Positions 53,282 to 60,873 of a DNA stretch of 64,000 nucleotides are shown one piece after another (the stretch's first letter is position 1; the number at the start of each line of letters is the position of its first letter). A program made the position numbers and the translations under genes. Below the pieces are notes generated by a model. The model had not been told where the DNA came from and ran no database searches. It saw nothing but the letters and a program-made list of their open reading frames with translations. The stretch is taken from the NCBI GenBank assembly GCA_046330415.1, contig JAXLSW010000016.1:1-64000 (forward strand), read 5' to 3'. Source of the stretch: RHKX01 sp046330415. GTDB taxonomy: Bacteria; Actinomycetota; Thermoleophilia; Solirubrobacterales; 70-9.

Positions 53282-54751
53282 ATGAGCAGAGACTTCGACT
53301 CACCACGAGCCAAGAACATCGCGCTGGCGTTGCTGGCGATGACGCAGTTCGTCGTCGTCATCGACGCCTCGATCGTCAACGTCGCCCTGCCGGAGATGGG
53401 GACGGCCCTCGGCATCTCCCAGGAGGACCTCTCGTGGATCGTCAACAGCTACACGCTCACGTTCGGCGGCTTCCTGCTGCTCGGCGGCCGTCTCGCCGAC
53501 TTCCTGGGCCGGAGGCGCATGTTCATCGTCGGGATGATCATCTTCTCGCTGGCCTCGCTGGTCGGCGGGTTCGCGCAGAGCGAGGGCTGGCTCGTCGCCG
53601 CTCGCGCCGTGCAGGGTTTCGGCGCGGCGCTGATCTCCCCGGCGGCGCTCTCGATCATCACCACCACCTTCAAGGAGGGGGCCGAGCGCAACCGCGCGCT
53701 CGGGGTCTGGGGCGCGGTCGCCGGCGCCGGCGGCGCGGCGGGCGTCCTCCTCGGCGGCGTCCTCACCGAGTACCTGAGCTGGCGTTGGGTCCTCTTCGTG
53801 AACGTGCCCATCGGTCTCTTCCTCGCCTTCGAGGCTCCGCGCCACCTGCGCGAATCGACAGCCGAGGAAGAGGAGGAGCGCACATTCGACATCCCCGGTG
53901 CGGTCAGCGTCACGCTCGGCCTCGCCCTGCTCGTCTTCGCGCTCGTCGACGCCGAGCAGTCCGGCTGGACATCGGCGGAGACGCTGCTGCGGCTGGCCGG
54001 AGCCGTGGTGCTGATCCTGGCGTTCGTCGCCATCGAGCTGCGGACGCGCAAGCCCCTGGTGCCGTTCTCGATCTTCAGCCTGCGGACCCTCCGCGGGGCG
54101 AACGTCGTCGGGCTGCTCGTCGGCATGTCCCTGTTCTCGATGTTCTTCCTGATCACCCTCTACCTGCAGCAGGTGCTCGGGCAGTCGGCGATCGAGGCGG
54201 GTCTCTCCTACCTGCCGCTGTCGGTCCTGATCATCCTCTCGGCCGGGGCGGGCTCCCAGCTCGTCAACCGGATCGGGTTCAAGAACGTGCTCATCATCGG
54301 CCTGCTGTTCGTCGCGGCCGGGCTCGGCTGGTTCTCGCAGGTGAGCGCGCCGGGAGGCTCCTACGTCGCCGACGTGCTCGGCCCGTCGATGCTGGCGGCG
54401 ATCGGCCTCGGTTTCTCGTTCGTCTCGGTGACGATCGCGGCGGTGACCGGGACCACGCCCCAGGAGGCCGGGCTCGCCTCGGGTCTCATCAACACCTCCC
54501 AGCAGGTGGGAGGGGCGCTCGGCCTCGCGATCCTCGCCTCGATCGCCAACTCGACCACGAGCGACGCCCTCGCCTCCGGGGTGACCGATCAGGCGGTGGC
54601 CCTCACCCAGGGCTTCCAGGACGCGTTCACTGTCGGCGCCTGCTTCGCCATCGCGGGAGCGATCCTCGCCGGAGTGCTGATCTCCTCCAAGGACTCCTCC
54701 GAGCACGCGGAGGCCGCGCGGAGAGGGGAAGCGCCGGCGCCGGCTGCCTAG
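53282..54751 (+). CDS. MFS multidrug exporter (DHA2, 14-helix type)
   Basis: A 489-residue proton antiporter of the EmrB/QacA group. The DHA motif A is GGRLADFLGRRRMF after helix 2, motif C is GAVAGAGGAAGVLLGGVLTEYLSWRWVLFVNVP (helix 5), and helix 1 has VVIDASIVNVALPEM with the D1 motif. The length and the count of hydrophobic segments suit 14 helices. It should export lipophilic drugs or toxic metabolites. Control by the divergent MarR protein is likely. The C-terminal 20 residues are an acidic/alanine tail. Confidence 0.93.
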   Translation: MSRDFDSPRAKNIALALLAMTQFVVVIDASIVNVALPEMGTALGISQEDLSWIVNSYTLTFGGFLLLGGRLADFLGRRRMFIVGMIIFSLASLVGGFAQSEGWLVAARAVQGFGAALISPAALSIITTTFKEGAERNRALGVWGAVAGAGGAAGVLLGGVLTEYLSWRWVLFVNVPIGLFLAFEAPRHLRESTAEEEEERTFDIPGAVSVTLGLALLVFALVDAEQSGWTSAETLLRLAGAVVLILAFVAIELRTRKPLVPFSIFSLRTLRGANVVGLLVGMSLFSMFFLITLYLQQVLGQSAIEAGLSYLPLSVLIILSAGAGSQLVNRIGFKNVLIIGLLFVAAGLGWFSQVSAPGGSYVADVLGPSMLAAIGLGFSFVSVTIAAVTGTTPQEAGLASGLINTSQQVGGALGLAILASIANSTTSDALASGVTDQAVALTQGFQDAFTVGACFAIAGAILAGVLISSKDSSEHAEAARRGEAPAPAA

Positions 54752-54793
54752 GGACGTAGGGGTGCGGGGGCGCGGGGGAGCGAGGCCCGCGGA

Positions 54794-54825
54794 GCGTCCT
54801 GTGGTTCTCAGGGGACCACGCGACG
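54794..54825. repeat. Dispersed palindrome, GCGTCC-GTGGTC type (copy 2)
   Basis: GCGTCCT followed by GTGGTTCTCAGGGGACCAC, the same order as in the element at 8324-8356. Here the outer arm is imperfect. It lies between the MFS exporter and the CopD-like gene. Confidence 0.55.
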
Positions 54826-54865
54826 TGTCGCGGGGCCGGCCCGGCTCCCGGCTAGGGTTCGTCCC

Positions 54866-55246
54866 ATGACCGGCGCCTGGCAACTCGTCCTCTACCTGCA
54901 TCTGCTGGCGATGGCGTTCTTCGTCGGCGGGCAGTTGGTCGTGGCGGCCGCCGTGGTGCCGGTCGAGGCGTCCCAGCCGGAGCCGGAGCGGATGCGGGCG
55001 ATCGCCCGGCGTTTCGGGGTGGGGTCGGCGGTTGCGCTGGTCGTGCTGCTCATCACCGGGATGGCGATGGCCTCCCACCTCGAGCTCTGGGACTCGGGGA
55101 CGCTGCAGCTCAAGCTCGGGCTGATCGTGGTCCTGATCGGCCTCACGGTCGTCCACCTCAACCACCCGCGCGCACACGTCCTGCAGGCGGCGATCTTCCT
55201 GATCAGCCTCGTGATCGTCTGGCTGGGAGTCGATCTCGCGAACTGA
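54866..55246 (+). CDS. CopD/DUF2269-like membrane protein
   Basis: A 126-residue protein with four membrane helices: LVLYLHLLAMAFFVGGQLVV, GSAVALVVLLITGMAMA, LKLGLIVVLIGLTVVHLN and AAIFLISLVIVWLGV. The YLHLLAMAFFVGGQL start with a conserved histidine and the HLNHPRAH loop resemble small CopD-like or DUF2269 proteins. No copper ligands can be confirmed. TAGGGT ends 7 nt before the ATG. Confidence 0.7.
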   Translation: MTGAWQLVLYLHLLAMAFFVGGQLVVAAAVVPVEASQPEPERMRAIARRFGVGSAVALVVLLITGMAMASHLELWDSGTLQLKLGLIVVLIGLTVVHLNHPRAHVLQAAIFLISLVIVWLGVDLAN

Positions 55247-55273
55247 GCGGGCGGCGGCGCCCCGGCTCGGCGG

Positions 55274-56710
55274 CTAGGCCGCCTGGCGCCGCGCCAGCAG
55301 CTCCGCCAGCAGCTCCTCGTACTGGAGCAGATGGCGGGAGCCGAGGAACTCGTCACGGACGCGGTCGTGCGCGGCGCTCCCGATCCGCTCGCGCATCGCC
55401 GGGTCGGCGGCGAGCTCGGCGAGGATGGCGCCGTACTCGGCCAGGTCGGTCGGGTCCTGCACCAGCATGCCGCTCTCGCGGTCGGCGATCTGATCCTGGA
55501 TGCCGCCGCGCGCGCTGGCGACGACCGGCCGCCCCTTCCACATCGCCTCGGCGACGGTCAGGCCGAAGCCCTCGGCGAGGCTCTTCTGGACGACGATGTC
55601 GGAGCGCCGCTGGATCGCGTTGACCATCGCCGCGTTCTCCTGGATGTCATCCATCGGCAGGCAGGCGAGGTGGACGCGGGCGCGCGTGCCCTCCGGGAGC
55701 CGCTCGCGCTCGGCGATGACGTCGGCGAGCACCCCGGCCCCCTCCGGATCGTCGGCGACGGCCGCCACCGAGGGTCCGGCGAGGAGCAGGTGCGTCTCCG
55801 GCCGGCCGGCGAGCGCATCGGCGAATCCCCGCAGAACACCGATCGGGTCCTTGAGGCTGTCCCAGCGTGAGACCTGGGTGATCAGCGTCGCGTCGGCGGG
55901 AACGACGCCGTCCTGGTACAGCTCCGCCGCACGGTCGACGCGGCCCGGAGTCCCGTCGACCCGCGTGAAGCACCCGGCCGTGGCCGGCTCGTGGCCGTCG
56001 CCGATCCCGGTCGTCCGCAGGATCGCGGCGACCGCGTCAGCATCGAGGTCCTGGTTCTTCGGAGAGAAGGCGTCGATGGAGGGAGCGACGAGCCAGATCC
56101 TGCTCTCGTCGAAGCCGTCCCAGACGAAGCTGCGCCGGGAGAATACGAGCGCCTCGGCCGGCTCGACGTAGGGCCGCAGGAAGTCCCAGGCCGAGCGCGC
56201 CGTCTCGTTGGGGACGTCGAGGCCGACGTGGCAGCGCCAGACCACCACGGCGCCGCGCTCGCGCAACGCGGCGGCCATCCCCGCGGTCTGGGGATCGTGG
56301 AGGAAGACGACGTCGCCGGGCCGGACCCGGGCGACGAGCTCCTCCGTCGAGGCGGCGAGGGTGCTCTCGTAGATGGCGCGCTCCTCTTCACCGAGCTCGC
56401 CTCCGTCGCCGGCCGCTCCGTGCAGGCGGTTGTGGATCCGCTTGGTGACGGCGAAGAAATCCGGGTTGCCGCCGACCACGACCCAGCGCGCGTCGACCCC
56501 GGCCCCGCGCGCATAGGCGAGCAGCGACTGCAGGAGCTCGGCCACACCGCCGCCGCGGGCCGTCGAGTTGACGTGCCAGACGACCCGTTGCTCGAACAGC
56601 GCGGGAGCCTGCGCGAGCCCCTCCTCGAAGCGCGAGTAGGCGGGGCCGAGCGCCTCGCGGAAGCGCGTCGGGTCGAGCGGGGAGACCTCTACGTCGGTGA
56701 TTGCGGGCAT
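55274..56710 (-). CDS. treT: Trehalose synthase, glycosyltransferase type
   Basis: A 478-residue GT4 glycosyltransferase. WHVNSTARGGGVAELLQSLL, VVVGGNPDFFAVTKRIHNRLHG, FLHDPQTAGMA and WRCHVGLD in the N-terminal half, and SLAEGFGLTVAEAMWKGRPVVASARGGIQDQI with the nucleotide-sugar EX7E motif in the C-terminal half, match TreT-type enzymes that join NDP-glucose and glucose to trehalose reversibly. Trehalose would serve as a compatible solute or carbon store. The gene appears to be alone on the minus strand and is divergent from the paralogous membrane proteins. Confidence 0.9.
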   Translation of the reverse strand: MPAITDVEVSPLDPTRFREALGPAYSRFEEGLAQAPALFEQRVVWHVNSTARGGGVAELLQSLLAYARGAGVDARWVVVGGNPDFFAVTKRIHNRLHGAAGDGGELGEEERAIYESTLAASTEELVARVRPGDVVFLHDPQTAGMAAALRERGAVVVWRCHVGLDVPNETARSAWDFLRPYVEPAEALVFSRRSFVWDGFDESRIWLVAPSIDAFSPKNQDLDADAVAAILRTTGIGDGHEPATAGCFTRVDGTPGRVDRAAELYQDGVVPADATLITQVSRWDSLKDPIGVLRGFADALAGRPETHLLLAGPSVAAVADDPEGAGVLADVIAERERLPEGTRARVHLACLPMDDIQENAAMVNAIQRRSDIVVQKSLAEGFGLTVAEAMWKGRPVVASARGGIQDQIADRESGMLVQDPTDLAEYGAILAELAADPAMRERIGSAAHDRVRDEFLGSRHLLQYEELLAELLARRQAA

Positions 56711-56795
56711 CGCGGGCGGCGGTCGGGGCCAGGGTTCATATCCGAGTTGGAGCCGAAGGGCCGATCCGACCTGGCGGTCGCGGCTTCGGAGTCGT

Positions 56796-57728
56796 ATGTT
56801 TGACGACGTGCTTGGGGGCTGGAGGATCGACACGACGCGCTCCGCCGCGGTGTCGGTGGCCTGCGTCGCGCTCCTCACCGCGCTCGCCCCGGCGCTCGCC
56901 ATCGCCGCCGAGGAGGACGAGCCCACCGAGTACTCCACCGGCGTGACGATCGGGCTCATCGTCGCCTTCGTGATCGGGATCGGCGTGCTCATCTGGTTCG
57001 TCGACCGGGCGGAGAAGCGCAAGCGGGAGGCTTTGACGGGGGCGATGGAGGAGTACGCGTCCCAGCGCAGCCTCACCTACGAGGGCGACGACGACCTGCC
57101 GACGACGACGCCGTTGCTCGACAAGCGCGGGAGCTCGCGCGGCACCGTCTCCGGCGAGCTCGCGCCCGGGTTGCGCGGGCAGCTCACCAACTACAGCTTC
57201 ACCGAGGGCAGCGGCCGCTCCAAGCGCACCTTCAACTACGCCGCGATCCTCGCCCCGATGCCTGAGTTGGGCGGCGCCCGCTTCTACTGCTTCCGGCGCG
57301 AGAGCTTCGGCGTCTTCGAGGGCATCTCCGACCGGATCACGGCGTTCCAGACGCTGGAGCTCGAGAGCAGCAAGTTCAACTCGGTCTACCGCCTGATGGT
57401 CCGCGACGAGGCGAGCATGGTGGCGCTGCGTCAGCTCTTCCCGCCGAGCTTCATCGACTACATGACCGAGCGGGTGCCGCCGGGCTTCTGGTTCGAGGTC
57501 GAGGGAGGTTCCCTGCTCGGCGCCATGCGGGGGGAGCACTGGCGCCAGCCGCAGCATCTCGACGCGCTCGTCGTCGCAACCGACTCCGTCGCCAGGCACA
57601 TCCGCGAGGACCTCTCTCAGCGGGCCGGCCTGCGAGCGGCGACGGAGGGATCCGCGCCCCGTCCACCCGCGCCGGGCGGTGGGCCACAGCCACCGCCACC
57701 ACCACCGCCGCCACCAGCGCCGAGCTGA
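56796..57728 (+). CDS. Membrane-anchored protein with polyproline tail (paralogue 1)
   Basis: A 310-residue protein of unknown function. A signal-like segment (AAVSVACVALLTALAPALAIAA) is followed by a second helix VTIGLIVAFVIGIGVLIWFV, a basic stretch (DRAEKRKREA), and a soluble domain with LTYEGDDDLPTTTPLLDKRG, FYCFRRESFG and GFWFEVEGGSLLGAMRGEHW. The C-terminus is a proline/glycine-rich tail ending in about 10 prolines. The next gene encodes a paralogue with the same order. I cannot name the family; the soluble part resembles domains of unknown function in membrane proteins of related actinobacteria. Confidence 0.8.
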   Translation: MFDDVLGGWRIDTTRSAAVSVACVALLTALAPALAIAAEEDEPTEYSTGVTIGLIVAFVIGIGVLIWFVDRAEKRKREALTGAMEEYASQRSLTYEGDDDLPTTTPLLDKRGSSRGTVSGELAPGLRGQLTNYSFTEGSGRSKRTFNYAAILAPMPELGGARFYCFRRESFGVFEGISDRITAFQTLELESSKFNSVYRLMVRDEASMVALRQLFPPSFIDYMTERVPPGFWFEVEGGSLLGAMRGEHWRQPQHLDALVVATDSVARHIREDLSQRAGLRAATEGSAPRPPAPGGGPQPPPPPPPPPAPS

Positions 57729-57755
57729 GCCTCCGCGGCGTAGGGTTCGCAGTCG

Positions 57756-58616
57756 ATGACGACGACCGGAGGTGGAGGAGACGCTTCGAGCGGCGAGGTG
57801 ATCGGCGTCCTGCTGATCCTGCTCCTCGTCGTCGGCTTCATGTTCGCGATCGGGCTGGGGATCTTCCTGATCGTCCGCAAGATCATCCAGCGCAACGCGG
57901 AGCGCAAGACGACGATGACCGCCTACGCGCAGCAGCGCGGCCTCGTCTTCGAGGGCGACGGGACGCTCCCGCGCACGACGCCGCTCCTGCGCCACCGGGG
58001 TCGCGCCTCCGGCAAGGTGTCCGGACGGCTTCCAGGTGGGCTCACCGGGACGCTCGCCAACTACCAGTACACGGTCGGCTCCGACGACAACCGTCACACC
58101 TATTACTTCACGACCGTGCTCGCCGAGCTCCCGGAGGCCGGCTCGACCCGCTTCTACTGCTTCCGCCGCGTCGGCGGCGATCTCCTCGATCCGATCGGCG
58201 ACGCGCTCACCGATCTGCAGACGGTCGAGCTCGAGAGCGAGCTCTTCAGCCGCAGCTTCCGGCTCATGGTCAAGGACGAGGCCAACATGCTCGCGATCCG
58301 CCAGCTCTTCTCGCCCAGCTTCATCGTCTTCCTCTCGGAGGAGGTGCCTCCGACCTTCTGGTTCGAGGTCGAGGGCGGGCACATCCTCGGCGTCGTCAAG
58401 GGCGACAACTGGGAGGACCCCGCCGTGCTCGACGGCCTCTGCACCACCACCGCAGCGGTGGCCGAGCGGATCCGCAAGGACGTCTCCGAACGCCTGGGCC
58501 TCCGCGCCGCAGCCGCGCCGCCCTCACCCGCTGCGGGAGCCAACGAGCCGCCTCCGCCGCCCGCGCCCGCAGACCCCGAGCCACCACCCCCGCCGCCTCC
58601 GCCCCCAAGCGCCTGA
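57756..58616 (+). CDS. Membrane-anchored protein with polyproline tail (paralogue 2)
   Basis: A 286-residue paralogue of the preceding gene, without the signal-like segment. One N-terminal helix (GVLLILLLVVGFMFAIGLGI) and a basic KIIQRNAERK lead to the shared domain: LVFEGDGTLPRTTPLLRHRG, TRFYCFRRVGG, the FRLMVKDEANMLAIRQLFSPSF block and FWFEVEGGHILGVVKGDNW. The tail is rich in proline and alanine. Two conserved stretches (RFYCFRR and FWFEVEGG) suggest a common ligand or partner. It starts 27 bp after paralogue 1; a TAGGGT box ends 9 nt before its ATG, so it may also have its own promoter. Confidence 0.8.
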   Translation: MTTTGGGGDASSGEVIGVLLILLLVVGFMFAIGLGIFLIVRKIIQRNAERKTTMTAYAQQRGLVFEGDGTLPRTTPLLRHRGRASGKVSGRLPGGLTGTLANYQYTVGSDDNRHTYYFTTVLAELPEAGSTRFYCFRRVGGDLLDPIGDALTDLQTVELESELFSRSFRLMVKDEANMLAIRQLFSPSFIVFLSEEVPPTFWFEVEGGHILGVVKGDNWEDPAVLDGLCTTTAAVAERIRKDVSERLGLRAAAAPPSPAAGANEPPPPPAPADPEPPPPPPPPPSA

Positions 58617-59067
58617 TCCAGGGCCGCCCACGCCCCACCTCTCGGTGCGGCTCCGCCCCGCCGAACCGCCGGGAACGTCGCTTCCAGCGAAGAAGATCGC
58701 CCACGCTCCCACCCTCGGCGCGGCTCCGCCACGCCGAACCGCCGGGAATCCTGTCGCCGCCAGCCACGCAATCCCCGTCAGTTCGCCCTGGCGAAGGCCC
58801 GCCCCGCGAAGGCCGCCCTCTGGCCCCGCGCCCGCGAACCGCCGGGAATCCTGTGGCCGCCAGCCACGCAATCCCCGTCAGTTCCCCTCGCCGCCACTCC
58901 CTCGCCGCCGCCAGTTCGCCCTCGCGAGGCGGGCGGGGGCGCTCGCCGGGGAGGGCTGGGGGGGGACCAGGACGCAGGGCGACGGACGCCACCGATGCGA
59001 CGACCCGGAACCCGGGAAGTTGGCGCCGACCGCGGGCATCCCTGCCGTCGCGGCCGACATCCACTCA
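58617..59067. repeat. Intergenic region with three copies of a GAACCGCCGGGAA repeat
   Basis: No gene is supported here. A unit starting GAACCGCCGGGAA occurs at 58663, 58736 and 58836. The second and third copies are nearly identical for 49 bp (58736-58784 and 58836-58884, one mismatch), exactly 100 bp apart; the first matches only for its initial 13 bp and in the C-rich flank before it (CGGCTCCGCC). The minus-strand reading of the repeats gives ELTGIAWLAATGFPAV twice, but the frames are broken and no start fits. Confidence 0.75.
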
Positions 59068-59556
59068 CTACCCGTTCGCCTCGAGCTCGACCACGACTTC
59101 CTCGAGCGCGTCCATCGACTCCTGCATGCCGCCCTCCATGCCCGAGGCGACGACCATGTCGCGGACCTCGCGGCTCGGGTAGCTGCAGAGCTGCTCGAGC
59201 CTGGTGCGCTCGCCGTCCACGGCTTCGAACGTCGACGTGATGACCGAGACGGCGTCGGGGAACGCCTCGTAGACCTCGGTGTTGACCAAGCGCTGCGGGG
59301 CATCGATCTCGCGGTACTCGCCGCGGAACGCGACCTCGTTCCCGCCGGCGTCCATCGCGTAGCGCCAGCTTCCGCCGACCCTGAGGTCGACCTCGACGGA
59401 GGTGATCTCGCCGCGCTGCGCTCCCCACCATCGCGCGATCAGCTCCGGCGTCGTCCACGCCTTCCAGACGAGCTCCGGGGGAGCGTCGAACTCCCGCACG
59501 ATCAGGATGTCGGTGTCGGCGGGCAGGGTCACCCGCGCCTTCTTCGTCGATGTCAT
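59068..59556 (-). CDS. AHSA1/SRPBCC-family protein
   Basis: A 162-residue START-like protein with the AHSA1 pattern: ILIVREFDAPPELVWKAWTTPELIARWWGA near residues 17-46, then VEVDLRVGGSWRYAM, FRGEYREIDAPQRLVNTEVY and a C-terminal helix. These proteins, often next to ArsR regulators, are of unknown function; some are related to Hsp90 activators. The ATG shares one base with the stop of the preceding ArsR gene (TGATG), so the two are translationally coupled. Confidence 0.9.
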   Translation of the reverse strand: MTSTKKARVTLPADTDILIVREFDAPPELVWKAWTTPELIARWWGAQRGEITSVEVDLRVGGSWRYAMDAGGNEVAFRGEYREIDAPQRLVNTEVYEAFPDAVSVITSTFEAVDGERTRLEQLCSYPSREVRDMVVASGMEGGMQESMDALEEVVVELEANG

Positions 59557-59897
59557 CAGCCTTCTCCTTCGTCTTCCTGCATGTCCGCGAGCACTTCGTC
59601 GAGGGCGCTGAAGCGCTCCTCCCATGCTCGCTCGTACTCCTTGACCCAGTCGTGGATCGGCTTCAGAGCCCGGCCCTCGAGACGGTAGATGCGCCGGCGA
59701 CCGTCGGGATGGGCAGACACGAGCCCGACCTCGCGGAGGACGCGCAGGTGCTTGGAGACCTGCGGCTGGGTCATCCCGAGCCCCTCGGCGATGTCGTTGA
59801 CCGGCCGCGCCCCGTGAGCGAGCGCGTCGATGATGGCCCGCCTCCTCGGCTCCGCAACCGCGTTGAACGCGTCGAGAGTCGTCGCCGCCCGTGCCAT
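59556..59897 (-). CDS. ArsR-family regulator
   Basis: A 113-residue winged-helix repressor. RRRAIIDALAHGARPVNDIAEGLGMTQPQVSKHLRVLREVGLVSAHPDGRRRIYRL is the full HTH-wing unit; the cysteine metal-binding motif of ArsR/SmtB (ELCVCD) is absent, so it probably senses something other than metal, as is usual for the group paired with SRPBCC genes. An AT-rich palindrome lies just upstream (59907-59920) and is the likely operator for autoregulation of the ArsR-SRPBCC operon. Confidence 0.92.
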   Translation of the reverse strand: MARAATTLDAFNAVAEPRRRAIIDALAHGARPVNDIAEGLGMTQPQVSKHLRVLREVGLVSAHPDGRRRIYRLEGRALKPIHDWVKEYERAWEERFSALDEVLADMQEDEGEG

Positions 59898-59906
59898 GTC
59901 GACCAA

Positions 59907-59920
59907 TATATACGTATATA
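59907..59920. promoter_or_regulatory. ArsR operator candidate, AT-rich palindrome
   Basis: A perfect 14-bp palindrome TATATACGTATATA, followed by ACATATGT at 59922-59929, starts 10 bp upstream of the ArsR ATG. Such an AT-only cluster is exceptional in this GC-rich sequence and lies between the divergent ArsR and aldo/keto reductase genes, so it may control both. Confidence 0.65.
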
Positions 59921-59981
59921 GACATATGTAATCGCGGAAGAATCGGGCAAAGGTGGGAGGAACCGGCGAAAGGAAGAGAAC

Positions 59982-60830
59982 GTGTCCGAGGTACCCCTGA
60001 TCGAGCTCAACGACGGCAACCGGATCCCGCAGCTCGGGTTCGGGGTCTTCCAGATCGGCCCGGACGAGACGGCGGAGGCGGTGCAGCGTGCGCTGTCGGT
60101 CGGCTACCGCCACATCGACACCGCCGAGATGTACGGCAACGAGGCGGGCGTCGGCGAAGGCATCCGCGCCTCGGGCGTCCACCGCGACGAGGTCTTCGTC
60201 ACCAGCAAGCTCGACAACGGCCTGCACGAGCCCGACGACGCCCGCCGGGCGATCGACGGCACGCTCGAGGCGCTCGGCTTCGACCACGTCGATCTGTTCC
60301 TGATCCATTGGCCGCTGCCGACCCGCTACGACGGCGACTTCGTCTCCACCTGGAGGGCGATGGAGGAGTTCAAGGCGGATGGCCGCGCCCGCTCCATCGG
60401 CGTCTCCAACTTCGAGGTCGGCCACCTCGAGCGGCTCGCGGCTGAAACCGGGACCGTCCCGGCGGTCAACCAGATCGAGGCGCACCCGTACCTGCGCAAC
60501 CAGGAGGTCAGCGACTACTGCGCCGCCAACGGCATCGCCGCTGAGGCGTGGTCGCCGATCGCCCAGGGTGAGGTCCTCGGTGACGAGACGATCGACGAGA
60601 TCGCCGAGCGGACGGGCAGGACTCCGGCGCAGGTCGTCCTGCGCTGGCACGTCCAGCGCGGCAACATCGTCTTCCCGAAGTCCGCGACGCCGGCGCGGAT
60701 CGAGGAGAACTTCGCGATCTTCGACTTCGAGCTCGACGCCACCGACATGGAGCGCATCACCGGTCTCGATCGCGGAGAGGACGGCCGCACGGGCCCGCAC
60801 CCCGACACGTTCGCGATGATCTCCGACTGA
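59982..60830 (+). CDS. Aldo/keto reductase (2,5-diketogluconate reductase-like)
   Basis: A 282-residue NADPH-dependent reductase of the AKR5 group. IPQLGFGVFQI near residues 15-25, catalytic Asp and Tyr in HIDTAEMYGNE, Lys in VTSKLDN and His in LFLIHWPLP are all present; the cofactor segment VFPKSATPARIEENF follows. It probably reduces small aldehydes or ketones. The GTG start has AGGAAGAG about 8 nt upstream. It is divergent from the ArsR gene with the AT-rich palindrome between them. Confidence 0.93.
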   Translation: MSEVPLIELNDGNRIPQLGFGVFQIGPDETAEAVQRALSVGYRHIDTAEMYGNEAGVGEGIRASGVHRDEVFVTSKLDNGLHEPDDARRAIDGTLEALGFDHVDLFLIHWPLPTRYDGDFVSTWRAMEEFKADGRARSIGVSNFEVGHLERLAAETGTVPAVNQIEAHPYLRNQEVSDYCAANGIAAEAWSPIAQGEVLGDETIDEIAERTGRTPAQVVLRWHVQRGNIVFPKSATPARIEENFAIFDFELDATDMERITGLDRGEDGRTGPHPDTFAMISD

Positions 60831-60873
60831 CGGTTCCACCTTCTGGTGGGCGCCCGGATAGGGTGCAGCCGCC

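Noticed and set aside
58396..59064. A 222-codon minus-strand frame across the repeat gap at 58.7 kb
   Set aside because: Composition is arginine/alanine/glycine filler, it overlaps the polyproline tail of the sense gene, and its internal repetition simply reflects the DNA repeats.
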